A program made the position numbers and the translations under genes. From Streptomyces tsukubensis (GTDB lineage Bacteria > Actinomycetota > Actinomycetes > Streptomycetales > Streptomycetaceae), in the NCBI RefSeq assembly GCF_003932715.1, contig NZ_CP020700.1, positions 2,316,501 to 2,380,500 on the forward strand: 64,000 nt of DNA, in the 5' to 3' direction. Position 1 is the stretch's first letter; each line of letters opens with the position of its first letter. Below the pieces are notes generated by a model. The model searched no databases. It saw only the letters and a list, made by a program, of their open reading frames with translations, and was not told the DNA's origin. Positions 46,714 through 54,909 of the stretch are shown here, one piece after another.

Positions 46714-46809
46714 GCAGGGAAGCGTGGCACCGCACGGCCGGGAGGAAAAGACCGGTTGCGGCCAGGCTCACCCGTACGGACCCTCCACGGGGAGGCTGGC
46801 CGGGGGCGG

Positions 46810-47553
46810 TCAGGACCAGCGGCCGGTGCGGGTCAGGAGCAGGGCCGTCGCCGCCGTACCCGCGGTGGAGGTACGGAGCACACTGCGGCCCAGCCGGTAC
46901 GGGCGGGCCCCGGCCGCTTCGAACAGGGCGATCTCCTCCGGCGACACCCCGCCCTCCGGTCCGACGACGACCACGACGGAGCCCGCGGTGGGCAGCACGG
47001 CGGTGGCGAGGGGTTCGGCGCCCTCCTCGTGGAGGACGGCGGCGAAGTCGGCTTCGGCGAGGAGTTCGGCGACCCGGCGGGTGGTGGCCGGTTCGGTGAT
47101 CTCGGGGAAGCGGAGGCGGCGCGACTGCTTGCCCGCCTCGCGGGCCGTGGCCCGCCACTTCGCCAGGGATTTGGCGCCCCGGTCGCCCCGCCACTGGGTG
47201 ATGCAGCGGGACGCGGACCAGGGCACGATCGCGTCGGTCCCGGTCTCCGTCATGGTCTCGACGGCGAGTTCGCCGCGGTCGCCCTTGGGGAGCGCCTGGA
47301 CGACGGTGATCCGGGGGGAGGGCTCGGGCTCGTCGGGGAACGAGACCGGTTCGACGATCAGCCGGTCCTTGCCCTCGGTGCGCAGGACCCGGCCCGCGGC
47401 ACCGCGGCCGCGGCCGTCGGTGAGGACGACGTCCTCGCCGGGCTGGAGCCGTTTCACGGAGACGGCGTGCCGCCCCTCGGGGCCGTCCAGGACGAGGGGG
47501 GAGCCGGGGGCGGCGCCGTCGAGGGAGTCGACGACGAACACGGGCGCGGTCAT
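46810..47553 (-). CDS. rsmE: 16S rRNA (uracil-1498-N3)-methyltransferase
   Basis: A 247-residue SPOUT methyltransferase that modifies U1498 of 16S rRNA. The knotted SAM site is VVVVGPEGGVSPEEI followed by RLGRSVLRTSTAGTAA. The N-terminal PUA-like domain starts with GRHAVSVKRLQPGE. The ATG overlaps the stop of the nitronate monooxygenase gene (ATGA), so the two are coupled. Confidence 0.95.
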   Translation of the reverse strand: MTAPVFVVDSLDGAAPGSPLVLDGPEGRHAVSVKRLQPGEDVVLTDGRGRGAAGRVLRTEGKDRLIVEPVSFPDEPEPSPRITVVQALPKGDRGELAVETMTETGTDAIVPWSASRCITQWRGDRGAKSLAKWRATAREAGKQSRRLRFPEITEPATTRRVAELLAEADFAAVLHEEGAEPLATAVLPTAGSVVVVVGPEGGVSPEEIALFEAAGARPYRLGRSVLRTSTAGTAATALLLTRTGRWS

Positions 47554-48758
47554 CAGGAGTCCTCCCGTCCGCCGGTGGAGCCGCCGACGGCAGCGGTACG
47601 GCCCGTTCCGCCGGGGGCCCCGTCGCCCGCCGGGTCCTCCGGGTCCTGCCAGGTGCCGTCCGGGCCCGCGGCGCCGTGCTGTTCGGTGCCCTGCCAGGCG
47701 GTGTGCTGCCATTCGGCGACGAGCGTGTCCACCAGGTCGGCGGCCGGGAGCGCGCGGGCCATCCGGTGGCCCTGTCCGGCCCAGAGCGCCATGCCCTGCG
47801 GGTCGCCCGCCTGCGCCGCGGCCTTCCGCAGCCCGGTCGTCAGATGGTGCACCTCGGGGTAGGCGGCGGGGGCGTAGGGGCCGTGCTCGCGCAGGAAGCG
47901 GTTGACCAGACCGCGGGCGGGCCGGCCGGTGAAGGCGCGGGTCAGCTCGGTGCGGACGAACAGCGGATTGGTCATGGCCTGCTTGTGCAGCGGATTCGCC
48001 CCGGACTCGGGGCAGACCAGGAAGGCCGTGCCGAGCTGGGCCGCGCTCGCCCCGGCCGCCAGGACGGCCGCGATCTGGCTGCCCCGCATCAGCCCGCCGG
48101 TGGCGATGACCGGCAGGTCGACGACGTCCCGGACGAGTGCGATCAGGGTCAGCAGTCCGATGCCGGTGCCGTCCGCCGCCGGATCGTCGCGGTGGGTGCC
48201 CTGGTGGCCGCCCGCCTCGATGCCCTGGACGCAGACCGCGTCGGCGCCCGCCCACTGCGCGGCCTGGGCCTCCTCGGGCGTGGTGACGGTGACGACCGTG
48301 TACGTGCCCGCCCGGGCGAAGGACGCGAGGACGTCCGGGGCGGGGCAGCCGAAGGTGAAGGAGACCACCGGCACCGGATCGTCCCGCAGGATGGCCAGTT
48401 TGGCCTCGTACCCGTCGTCGCGGCCGGACTCCGGATCGCCGAGCGGCGTCTCGTACCAGCTCGACTCGCCCGCGAGCTGCTGGCGGTAGACCTCGACGGC
48501 GCTCGGGTCGGAGATCCGGGGCTGCGGCATGAACAGGTTCACGCCGAACGGCCGTGAAGTGAGCCCCCGGATCTGCTTGATCTCCTGGTACATCCCGTCG
48601 GTGGTCTTGTACCCGGCGGCGAGGAATCCGAGGCCGCCCGCTTCGGAGACGGCGGCGGCGAGGCGCGGGCCGGACGCCCCTCCGGCCATCGGCGCGGCGA
48701 TCACGGGGTGCCGGAGCAGATCGGAAAGGGCGGGGGACCCGGAGGGCGCGGAGGACAT
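47553..48758 (-). CDS. Nitronate monooxygenase (NMO/2-nitropropane dioxygenase family)
   Basis: A 401-residue FMN-dependent TIM barrel. VIAAPMAGGASGPRLAAAV starts the domain, VSFTFGCPAPDVL and CVQGIEAGGHQG follow, and VIATGGLMRGSQIAAVLAAG binds the FMN phosphate. Family members oxidise propionate-3-nitronate and other nitronates. The C-terminal 45 residues are Gly/Asp-rich and not conserved. The ATG at 48758 follows CACGAT by 6 nt, which fits a leaderless start. It is coupled to rsmE and lies 154 bp from the MITE. Confidence 0.9.
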   Translation of the reverse strand: MSSAPSGSPALSDLLRHPVIAAPMAGGASGPRLAAAVSEAGGLGFLAAGYKTTDGMYQEIKQIRGLTSRPFGVNLFMPQPRISDPSAVEVYRQQLAGESSWYETPLGDPESGRDDGYEAKLAILRDDPVPVVSFTFGCPAPDVLASFARAGTYTVVTVTTPEEAQAAQWAGADAVCVQGIEAGGHQGTHRDDPAADGTGIGLLTLIALVRDVVDLPVIATGGLMRGSQIAAVLAAGASAAQLGTAFLVCPESGANPLHKQAMTNPLFVRTELTRAFTGRPARGLVNRFLREHGPYAPAAYPEVHHLTTGLRKAAAQAGDPQGMALWAGQGHRMARALPAADLVDTLVAEWQHTAWQGTEQHGAAGPDGTWQDPEDPAGDGAPGGTGRTAAVGGSTGGREDS

Positions 48759-48912
48759 GCAGGCATCGTGCCACCTGCGTACGTCCGTGACGAAACGGGC
48801 CCCGGGTACCTGCCGCCGCAATGTCGTGCAAAGGGGTCCGGCCCCCGGCCGGGGGCCGGACGGGAGGGTCCCGGGGCGGCCGGGACCCTCCTCGTCGACG
48901 ATCCGATACGGC

Positions 48913-49180
48913 CTAGGCCGTGTCTGACAAATGGCGTCGTCCGCCCGGAGGGCGGGGCCTGCGGCTCCCCCAGCCCTGCGGCTGGGGGGACCCCCAGGTG
49001 CGTGCAATCGCAAGGCGGTGGGGGTCCCCCCGGCGAAGCCAGGGGGCGGTTTCCCTCGTACTGGACGTACTCGGGAAATCCCGACAACGCTGGGGGCACC
49101 TCCCGTGCCCGAAGGGCACAGGGGGAGAGTGTGCGTGCCGGGCGTCGCGGGCCAGACGGGATTTGTCAGACACGGCCTAG
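48913..49180. mobile_element. 268-bp MITE with 20-bp perfect terminal inverted repeats
   Basis: CTAGGCCGTGTCTGACAAAT (48913-48932) is exactly inverted at 49161-49180. The outer CTAG is probably a 4-bp target duplication, as produced by IS5-type transposases, which leaves 16-17-bp true ends. No transposase frame exists inside; the interior is full of short hairpins (for example CCCCCAGCCCTGCGGCTGGG and GTGCCCGAAGGGCAC). It must have been moved by a transposase in trans. The right edge provides the TAG stop of dnaJ. Confidence 0.85.
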
Positions 49181-50313
49181 CGGCCGTTGAAGGCGTCCTT
49201 CAGCCGGGAGAACAGGCCCTGCTGGCCGGGCTGGAACTGGCCCTGCGGCCGCTCCTCGCCGCGCAGCTTCGCCAGTTCGCGCATCAGCCGCTCCTGCTCG
49301 GGGTCGAGCTTCGTCGGGGTCGTCACCTCGACGTGGACGATGAGGTCGCCGCGCCCGCCACCGCGCAGATGCGTCACCCCTCGGCCGTGGAGCGGGATCG
49401 ACTGCCCGGACTGCGTCCCGGGCCGGATGTCGACCTCCTCCAGACCGTCGAGGGTCTCCAGCGGCACCTTGGTGCCGAGGGAGCCCGCCGTCATGGGGAT
49501 GGTGACCGTGCAGTGCAGATCGTCGCCGCGGCGCTGGAACACCGGATGCGGCAGTTCGTGGATCTCGACGTACAGATCGCCGGCGGGGCCGCCGCCGGGG
49601 CCGACCTCGCCCTCCCCGGCCAGCTGGATACGGGTCCCGTTGTCGACACCCGCGGGGATCTTGACCGTCAGCGTACGGCGGGAGCGGACCCGGCCGTCGC
49701 CCGCGCACTCGGGGCACGGGGTGGGGACGACCGTACCGAAGCCCTGGCACTGCGGGCAGGGACGGGAGGTCATGACCTGGCCCAGGAAGGACCGGGTGAC
49801 CTGGGAGACCTCACCGCGGCCGCGGCACATGTCGCAGGTCTGCGCCGAGGTGCCGGGGGCGGCGCCCTCGCCGGAGCAGGTGGTGCAGACGACGGCCGTG
49901 TCGACCTGGATGTCCTTGGTGGTGCCGAAGGCCGCCTCGTTGAGTTCGATCTCCAGCCGGATCATCGCGTCCTGGCCGCGCCGGGTGCGCGAGCGCGGGC
50001 CGCGCTGGGACGCCGTACCGAAGAAGGCGTCCATGATGTCCGAGAAGTTCCCGAAGCCGCCGGCGCCGAAGCCGCCCGCCCCGCCACCGCCCGACTGGGA
50101 CAGCGGATCGCCGCCGAGGTCGTAGACCTGCTTCTTCTGCGGGTCCGACAGCACCTCGTAAGCGGCGTTGATCTCCTTGAACCGCTCCTGGGTCTTCGGG
50201 TCCGGGTTCACGTCCGGGTGGAGTTCCCGGGCAAGTCTGCGGAACGCCTTCTTGATCTCGTCCTGGGAGGCGTCGCGGCGCACGCCGAGTACGGCGTAGT
50301 AGTCCGTGGCCAC
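49177..50313 (-). CDS. dnaJ: Chaperone protein DnaJ
   Basis: A 378-residue type I J-protein that stimulates DnaK and binds unfolded proteins. J-domain with HPD (LARELHPDVNPD), Gly/Phe region (GGGGAGGFGAGGFG), four zinc repeats (CTTCSGEG, CDMCRGRG, CPQCQGFG, CPECAGDG), and C-terminal substrate domains. It starts with GTG immediately after the hrcA TAA (TAAGTG). The TAG stop coincides with the CTAG at the MITE end. The protein length is normal, so the insertion did not truncate it. It is the HrcA-linked dnaJ. Confidence 0.96.
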   Translation of the reverse strand: MATDYYAVLGVRRDASQDEIKKAFRRLARELHPDVNPDPKTQERFKEINAAYEVLSDPQKKQVYDLGGDPLSQSGGGGAGGFGAGGFGNFSDIMDAFFGTASQRGPRSRTRRGQDAMIRLEIELNEAAFGTTKDIQVDTAVVCTTCSGEGAAPGTSAQTCDMCRGRGEVSQVTRSFLGQVMTSRPCPQCQGFGTVVPTPCPECAGDGRVRSRRTLTVKIPAGVDNGTRIQLAGEGEVGPGGGPAGDLYVEIHELPHPVFQRRGDDLHCTVTIPMTAGSLGTKVPLETLDGLEEVDIRPGTQSGQSIPLHGRGVTHLRGGGRGDLIVHVEVTTPTKLDPEQERLMRELAKLRGEERPQGQFQPGQQGLFSRLKDAFNGR

Positions 50314-51345
50314 TTACGACTCCGCCAGGATCTGTCCGACGTAACGTGCCACTGCGCGTACCGCTCCCATCGTTCCGGGGTAGTCCATGCGGGTCGGTCC
50401 GACCACGCCGAGTTTGGCAACTGCCTCGTCGCCCGAACCGTAGCCCACGGTCACGACGGACGTTGCGTTGAGCCCCTCGTGGGCGTTCTCGTGACCGATG
50501 CGCACGGTCACGCCCATGCCTCCGCCGGACTCCTTGGCCTCGCCGAGCAGCTTGAGGAGCACCACGTGCTCCTCCAGCGCCTCCAGCACCGGCCGGATCG
50601 TCAGGGGGAAGTCGTGTCCGAAGCGGGTGAGATTGGCGGTACCGCCGATCATCAGCCGCTCCTCGGTCTCCTCGACGAGGGTTTCGAGGAGGGTGGAGAG
50701 CACGGTGGTGACCGTGCCGCGGTCCTCCGGCTCGTCGAAGGAGTCGGGCAGGTCCTGCACCAGCTGCGGCACATCGGTGAACCGGCGGCCGACGACCCTG
50801 CTGTTGAGCCGGGCCCGCAGATCGGCGAGGGAGGCCTCGCCGAAGGGGGCCGGGCAGTCGATCATCCGCTGCTCGACCCGGCCGGTGTCGGTGATCAGGA
50901 CCAGCATCAGCCGGGCGGGCGCCAGCGACAGCAGTTCGACGTGGCGGACCGTGGACCGGGTCAGCGAGGGGTACTGCACGATCGCGACCTGGCGGGTCAG
51001 CTGCGCCAGCAGCCGTACCGTACGGCCGACGACGTCGTCGAGGTCGACCGCTCCGTCGAGGAAGCTCTGGATGGCGCGCCGCTCGGCCGCGGAGAGCGGC
51101 TTGACCCCGGCGAGCCGGTCGACGAAGAGGCGGTAGCCCTTGTCGGTGGGGATGCGCCCGGCGCTGGTGTGGGGCTGGGCGATGAAGCCCTCCTCCTCCA
51201 GCACGGCCATGTCGTTGCGGACGGTGGCCGGGGAGACGCCGAGCTGATGGCGTTCGGTGAGGGCCTTGGAGCCGACGGGCTCCTCGGTGCCGACATAGTC
51301 CTGGACGATGGCGCGCAGCACCTCAAGTCTGCGTTCGCTGAGCAT
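50314..51345 (-). CDS. hrcA: Heat-inducible transcription repressor HrcA
   Basis: A 343-residue repressor of class I heat-shock genes, which binds CIRCE with help from GroEL. The N-terminal winged helix has [19 protein letters not shown] and [18 protein letters not shown], and [14 protein letters not shown] is the invariant linker. The start is ATG at 51345 (MLSERRLEV). A CIRCE operator lies about 100 bp upstream, so the gene and the following dnaJ are autoregulated. Confidence 0.96.
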   Translation of the reverse strand: MLSERRLEVLRAIVQDYVGTEEPVGSKALTERHQLGVSPATVRNDMAVLEEEGFIAQPHTSAGRIPTDKGYRLFVDRLAGVKPLSAAERRAIQSFLDGAVDLDDVVGRTVRLLAQLTRQVAIVQYPSLTRSTVRHVELLSLAPARLMLVLITDTGRVEQRMIDCPAPFGEASLADLRARLNSRVVGRRFTDVPQLVQDLPDSFDEPEDRGTVTTVLSTLLETLVEETEERLMIGGTANLTRFGHDFPLTIRPVLEALEEHVVLLKLLGEAKESGGGMGVTVRIGHENAHEGLNATSVVTVGYGSGDEAVAKLGVVGPTRMDYPGTMGAVRAVARYVGQILAES

Positions 51346-51441
51346 CCCGCGCACCTCCAACTGTTTCGTCCGACCGCTCTGTCCGCCCTCGGCTCCCGGG
51401 GCGGACGGACGGTTCTCCGGATCGTTCCCCGGTGACCCATC

Positions 51442-51466
51442 TGGCACTCCACATGCACGAGTGCCA
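51442..51466 (-). promoter_or_regulatory. CIRCE operator
   Basis: TGGCACTC, 9 nt, GAGTGCCA: the 8-bp arms are perfect and the spacing is the canonical 9 nt of CIRCE (TTAGCACTC-N9-GAGTGCTAA), extended on one side by A/T. It precedes hrcA-dnaJ. Confidence 0.93.
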
Positions 51467-51609
51467 AATCTTCCCCGTGCCAGTGTACGGCCGCCCGGTG
51501 CGGGCGGAGCAAGACGACCGGTCACGCTACCGTGCGCCCCGGCCGGGCGCTCCCCTGCCCGCCCCTTGCGTCTGCCCTGTGCCCCCTGTATCCGTTCCGT
51601 CCGCGCCGT

Positions 51610-51681
51610 CCCGCCGATTCCTCCGGTCCCGCCGATTCCTCCGGTCCCGCCGATCCTTCCGGTCCCTCCGGTCCCTCCGCC
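51610..51681 (+). repeat. 18-bp tandem repeat upstream of the MBL hydrolase gene
   Basis: CCCGCCGATTCCTCCGGT is present twice exactly (51610-51627, 51628-51645) and once with two changes (51646-51663), then two 9-bp half units. It lies just before the MBL hydrolase promoter and may vary in number between strains. Confidence 0.9.
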
Positions 51682-51701
51682 GGTGCCGGGGGCCGTGGCG
51701 A

Positions 51702-51707
51702 TAGCGT
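51702..51707 (+). promoter_or_regulatory. -10 box for the leaderless MBL gene
   Basis: TAGCGT fits TANNNT and is followed by exactly 6 nt and the ATG at 51714. Confidence 0.45.
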
Positions 51708-51713
51708 CCCGGT

Positions 51714-52436
51714 ATGGACATCGCTTGGGAAGACCACGGCTGGGAGCGGCTGGCCGAGGGGGTGGGCCGGTGCAGGCTGCCCGGGTGGGACGCGACCTGC
51801 GGGCTGATCGCCGGCCGGGACGGCGCGCTGCTGTACGACACGGGTTCGACGCTCGCAGAGGGCGCCGCGCTGCGGGCCCGGGCGGAGGCGCTGCTGGGCG
51901 GCCGTCGGGTGACGCATATCGCGCTCAGCCATCCGCACTTCGACCATGTGATGGGTACGGCGGCGTTTCCCGGTGCCGAGGTGTTCGGGGCGGTCGGCAT
52001 GGACACGCTGCTGCCGAGGGAGCGGGAGGAACTGCGGGCGGACGCGGTGCGGTTCGGGGTACCGGAGGAGGAGGCGGCCCGGTCGGCGGATTCGCTGGTG
52101 GCGCCGGGGCACACGGTCACCGGGGAGCGGATGCTGGACCTGGGCGGGCGCCGGGTGCTGCTGGCGAACGTCGGTCCCGGGCACACCGGGCACGATCTGG
52201 CGGTCCTGGTGCCCGGCGAGCCCGAGGTGGTGTTCTGCGGGGATCTGGTGGAGGAGTCCGGCGAGCCGCAGGCGGGCCCGGACGCGGTCGGCGCCCGCTG
52301 GCCTGCCGCCCTGGACCGGCTGCTGGCGCTGGGCGGGGAGGACGCCGCCTATGTCCCGGGGCACGGGGCCGTGGTCGACGCGGCGTTCGTCCGGGCGCAG
52401 CGCACTGCGCTGGCGGAGCGCTTCGGGGTGTCGTAG
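51714..52436 (+). CDS. MBL-fold metallo-hydrolase
   Basis: A 240-residue metallo-beta-lactamase-fold hydrolase. The metal motif is HPHFDHV (HxHxDH) near residue 74, with a further His in [13 protein letters not shown], the Asp in [12 protein letters not shown] and [10 protein letters not shown]. It resembles glyoxalase II-like and related small MBL proteins; the substrate is unknown. The transcript is probably leaderless. DUF3097 follows after 10 bp, with a -10-like TAGCGT overlapping this gene's TAG stop. Confidence 0.87.
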   Translation: MDIAWEDHGWERLAEGVGRCRLPGWDATCGLIAGRDGALLYDTGSTLAEGAALRARAEALLGGRRVTHIALSHPHFDHVMGTAAFPGAEVFGAVGMDTLLPREREELRADAVRFGVPEEEAARSADSLVAPGHTVTGERMLDLGGRRVLLANVGPGHTGHDLAVLVPGEPEVVFCGDLVEESGEPQAGPDAVGARWPAALDRLLALGGEDAAYVPGHGAVVDAAFVRAQRTALAERFGVS

Positions 52437-52446
52437 CGTCGGGCGA

Positions 52447-53262
52447 ATGCGCAGCTACAGCCCTGATCTGACCCCGCCGTGGAAGAAGCGGGCGCCGGTG
52501 CCGGAGGTGCCCGCGGACCCCTCGGACCCCGATCTGGTGGTGGAGGAGGTCACCACGGGCTTCTGCGGGGCCGTGGTGGGGTGCGAGGCGGGGACGGTGA
52601 CGCTGGAGGACCGCTTCGGCAAGCACCGGGTGTTCCCGCTGGCGCCGCGCGGGTTTCTGCTGGACGGGCAGATCGTGACGCTGGTACGCCCGGGGGCCGG
52701 GGCTCCGGCCCGCCCGGTGCGGACGGCGTCCGGTTCCGTCGCGGTGCCGGGGGCGCGGGCGCGGGTGGCCCGGGCGGGCCGTATCTATGTGGAGGGCCGC
52801 CACGACGCCGAGCTGGTGGAGAAGGTGTGGGGGGACGATCTGCGCATCGAGGGCGTGGTGGTCGAGTATCTGGCGGGCATCGACGATCTGCCCGCGATCG
52901 TCGGGGAGTTCGCCCCCGGTCCGGACGCCCGGCTGGGGGTTCTGGTGGACCATCTGGTGCCGGGGTCCAAGGAGTCCCGGATCGCGGCGTCGGTGACCGA
53001 TCCGCATGTGCTGGTGGTGGGGCATCCCTATATCGACGTGTGGGGTGCGGTGAAGCCGTCGTCGCTGGGCATCGCCGGATGGCCGCGGGTGCCCCGGGGC
53101 GAGGACTGGAAGACGGGCGTCTGCCGGGCCCTGGGCTGGCCCGCCAACACGGGCGCGGCCTGGCAGCACATCCTGTCCCGCGTCGGCTCCTACAAGGATC
53201 TGGAGCCGGAGCTGCTGGGCCGGGTCGAGGAGCTGATCGACTTTGTGACGGCGCCGGAGTAG
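52447..53262 (+). CDS. DUF3097 protein with TOPRIM-like core
   Basis: A 271-residue actinobacterial protein of unknown function. The N-terminal beta domain includes FGKHRVFPLAPRGFLLDG. The central part starts RIYVEGRHDAELVEKVWG and runs to EYLAGIDDLPAIV, then LGVLVDHLVPGSKESRIA. The Glu of VEGRHDAE and the Asp of LVDH sit as in TOPRIM nucleotidyl-transfer or nuclease domains (E and DxD), suggesting an RNase M5-like or OLD-like metal site. This is inference. The ATG at 52447 follows TAGCGT by 7 nt, so it may also be started independently of the MBL gene. Confidence 0.85.
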   Translation: MRSYSPDLTPPWKKRAPVPEVPADPSDPDLVVEEVTTGFCGAVVGCEAGTVTLEDRFGKHRVFPLAPRGFLLDGQIVTLVRPGAGAPARPVRTASGSVAVPGARARVARAGRIYVEGRHDAELVEKVWGDDLRIEGVVVEYLAGIDDLPAIVGEFAPGPDARLGVLVDHLVPGSKESRIAASVTDPHVLVVGHPYIDVWGAVKPSSLGIAGWPRVPRGEDWKTGVCRALGWPANTGAAWQHILSRVGSYKDLEPELLGRVEELIDFVTAPE

Positions 53263-53301
53263 GGCGGCGCTCCCGGATCGGGCCGGATCAACGCGCGGGG
53301 G

Positions 53302-53320
53302 CCCCGGGCTTCGCCCGGGG
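53302..53320. terminator. Hairpin between DUF3097 and hemW
   Basis: CCCCGGGC with GCCCGGGG, 8 bp, 3-nt loop, in the 218-bp convergent gap. The neighbouring text repeats GGGGGCACCCCC-type sequence seen elsewhere in the window. Confidence 0.5.
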
Positions 53321-53480
53321 GCACCCCCGGCGGCGGGTGCGAAAGGCACCCGAACCCGGCACGATCCGGAAGGGAGGCGCCAGGGCGTTCCGAGCCCGCC
53401 CGCGGGTCCGGGCGGCCCCAGCACATGTCTCGCGCATCGGTCCGGCCTCCCTGCTCCCCCGGCCTGCGCCGGGCGGCGGT

Positions 53481-54713
53481 TCAGTCGACCAGGTCCCGCA
53501 CCACCCCGTCCGCCAGGAGTCTGCCGCGCAGGGTCAGCACCGCCAGCCCCTGCTCGTAGGCGGCGGGCTCCAGCAGTCCGTCCCCGAGGGAGCGCTCCGC
53601 GGCCCGCAGACCCGCCGGGCGGAGCAGCGACAGCGGGGCGCCGTCGCGGAGGCGGAGCTCCAGCAGGATGCGTTCGATCCGGCGGTCGTCGGGCGTGAGG
53701 AGTTCCCGTCCGGCACCGGGTGAGCGGCCCTCCGCGAGGGCCGAGGCGTAGGCCGCGGGGTGTTTCACGTTCCACCAGCGGACTCCGCCGACGTGGCTGT
53801 GTGCTCCGGGGCCCGCGCCCCACCAGTCCGCGCCGCGCCAGTACAGCTCGTTGTGGTGGCAGCGGGCGGCGTCGGTGGTGGCCCAGTTCGATACCTCGTA
53901 CCAGCTGAAGCCCGCGGCGGCGAGGAGCTCGTCGGCGATCAGATAGCGGTCGGCGTGGACGTCGTCGTCGGTCATCGGCACCTCGCCGCGCCGGATGCGG
54001 CGGGCCAGCTGCGTACCTTCCTCGACGATGAGCGCATAGGCCGACACATGGTCCGGTCCGGCGCCCACGGCCGCCTCCAGAGAGGCCCGCCAGTCGTCGT
54101 CGGACTCGCCGGGCGTGCCGTAGATGAGGTCCAGGTTCACATGGTCGAAGCCGGCGGCCCGGGCCTCGGCGACACAGGCCTCGGGGCGGCCGGGAGTGTG
54201 GCTGCGGTCGAGGACCTTGAGCACGTGCTGCCGGGCGCTCTGCATACCGAAGGAGATCCGGTTGAAGCCGCCTTCCCTCAGCTCCGCCAGATACTCCGGA
54301 CCGACCGACTCGGGATTCGCCTCGGTGGTGATCTCCGCGCCGTCCGCCAGCCCGAACTCGGTGCGCACCGCGTCCAGCATCGCCACCAGATCGGCGGCGG
54401 CGAGCAGGGTGGGCGTCCCGCCGCCGACGAAGACGGTCCGCACGGGCCGGGGGTCGTCGCCGAGGACCTTGCGGGCCAGCCGTATCTCCTCGGCGACGGT
54501 CGCCGCGTAGTGATCGCGGGAGGCCAGGACTCCGCCGGAACCGCGCAGCTCGGTCGCCGTGTAGGTGTTGAAATCGCAGTAGCCGCAGCGGGTGGCGCAG
54601 TACGGCACATGGAGATAGAAGGCGAGGGGCCGCTCGGCGGCACCGTCGAGGGCGGAGGCGGGGAGCGACCCGTCGTCGGGCACGGGCACGCCGTCGGGCA
54701 GTACGGAAGGCAT
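53481..54713 (-). CDS. hemW: Heme chaperone HemW (radical SAM)
   Basis: A 410-residue radical SAM protein related to coproporphyrinogen dehydrogenase HemN but acting as a heme chaperone. The cluster motif is YCATRCGYCDF. GGGTPTLL and the HNxxYW heme motif (HHNELYWRG) are present. The last supports HemW over HemN. The ATG at 54713 (MPSVLPDG) is preceded by GAGAAT and 6 nt, supporting this start over an in-frame ATG at 54731. The upstream neighbour is an acyl-CoA ligase on the same strand. Confidence 0.92.
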   Translation of the reverse strand: MPSVLPDGVPVPDDGSLPASALDGAAERPLAFYLHVPYCATRCGYCDFNTYTATELRGSGGVLASRDHYAATVAEEIRLARKVLGDDPRPVRTVFVGGGTPTLLAAADLVAMLDAVRTEFGLADGAEITTEANPESVGPEYLAELREGGFNRISFGMQSARQHVLKVLDRSHTPGRPEACVAEARAAGFDHVNLDLIYGTPGESDDDWRASLEAAVGAGPDHVSAYALIVEEGTQLARRIRRGEVPMTDDDVHADRYLIADELLAAAGFSWYEVSNWATTDAARCHHNELYWRGADWWGAGPGAHSHVGGVRWWNVKHPAAYASALAEGRSPGAGRELLTPDDRRIERILLELRLRDGAPLSLLRPAGLRAAERSLGDGLLEPAAYEQGLAVLTLRGRLLADGVVRDLVD

Positions 54714-54909
54714 ACGCCCATTCTCCGGCACTCCGGGACATCCCGTGCCGCCCTGTGGATAACCTGCCCCGCCGGTGCGGAAGCCCAGGTCGGAGAGGGG
54801 TTACGGGGTGGCGGTGCGGGCCCGGGGTCCGCAGGGGTGGTCCGGGCCCCGGTCCCGTCGGCGGTACGGGCCGCACCGGGTCCGGGCGGCGCCGCCCGGA
54901 CCCGTACCG

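Noticed and set aside
48914..49180. Short peptides encoded inside the MITE (about 86 codons on either strand)
   Set aside because: Both frames start and end in the terminal repeats and translate hairpin sequence. No transposase motif is present.
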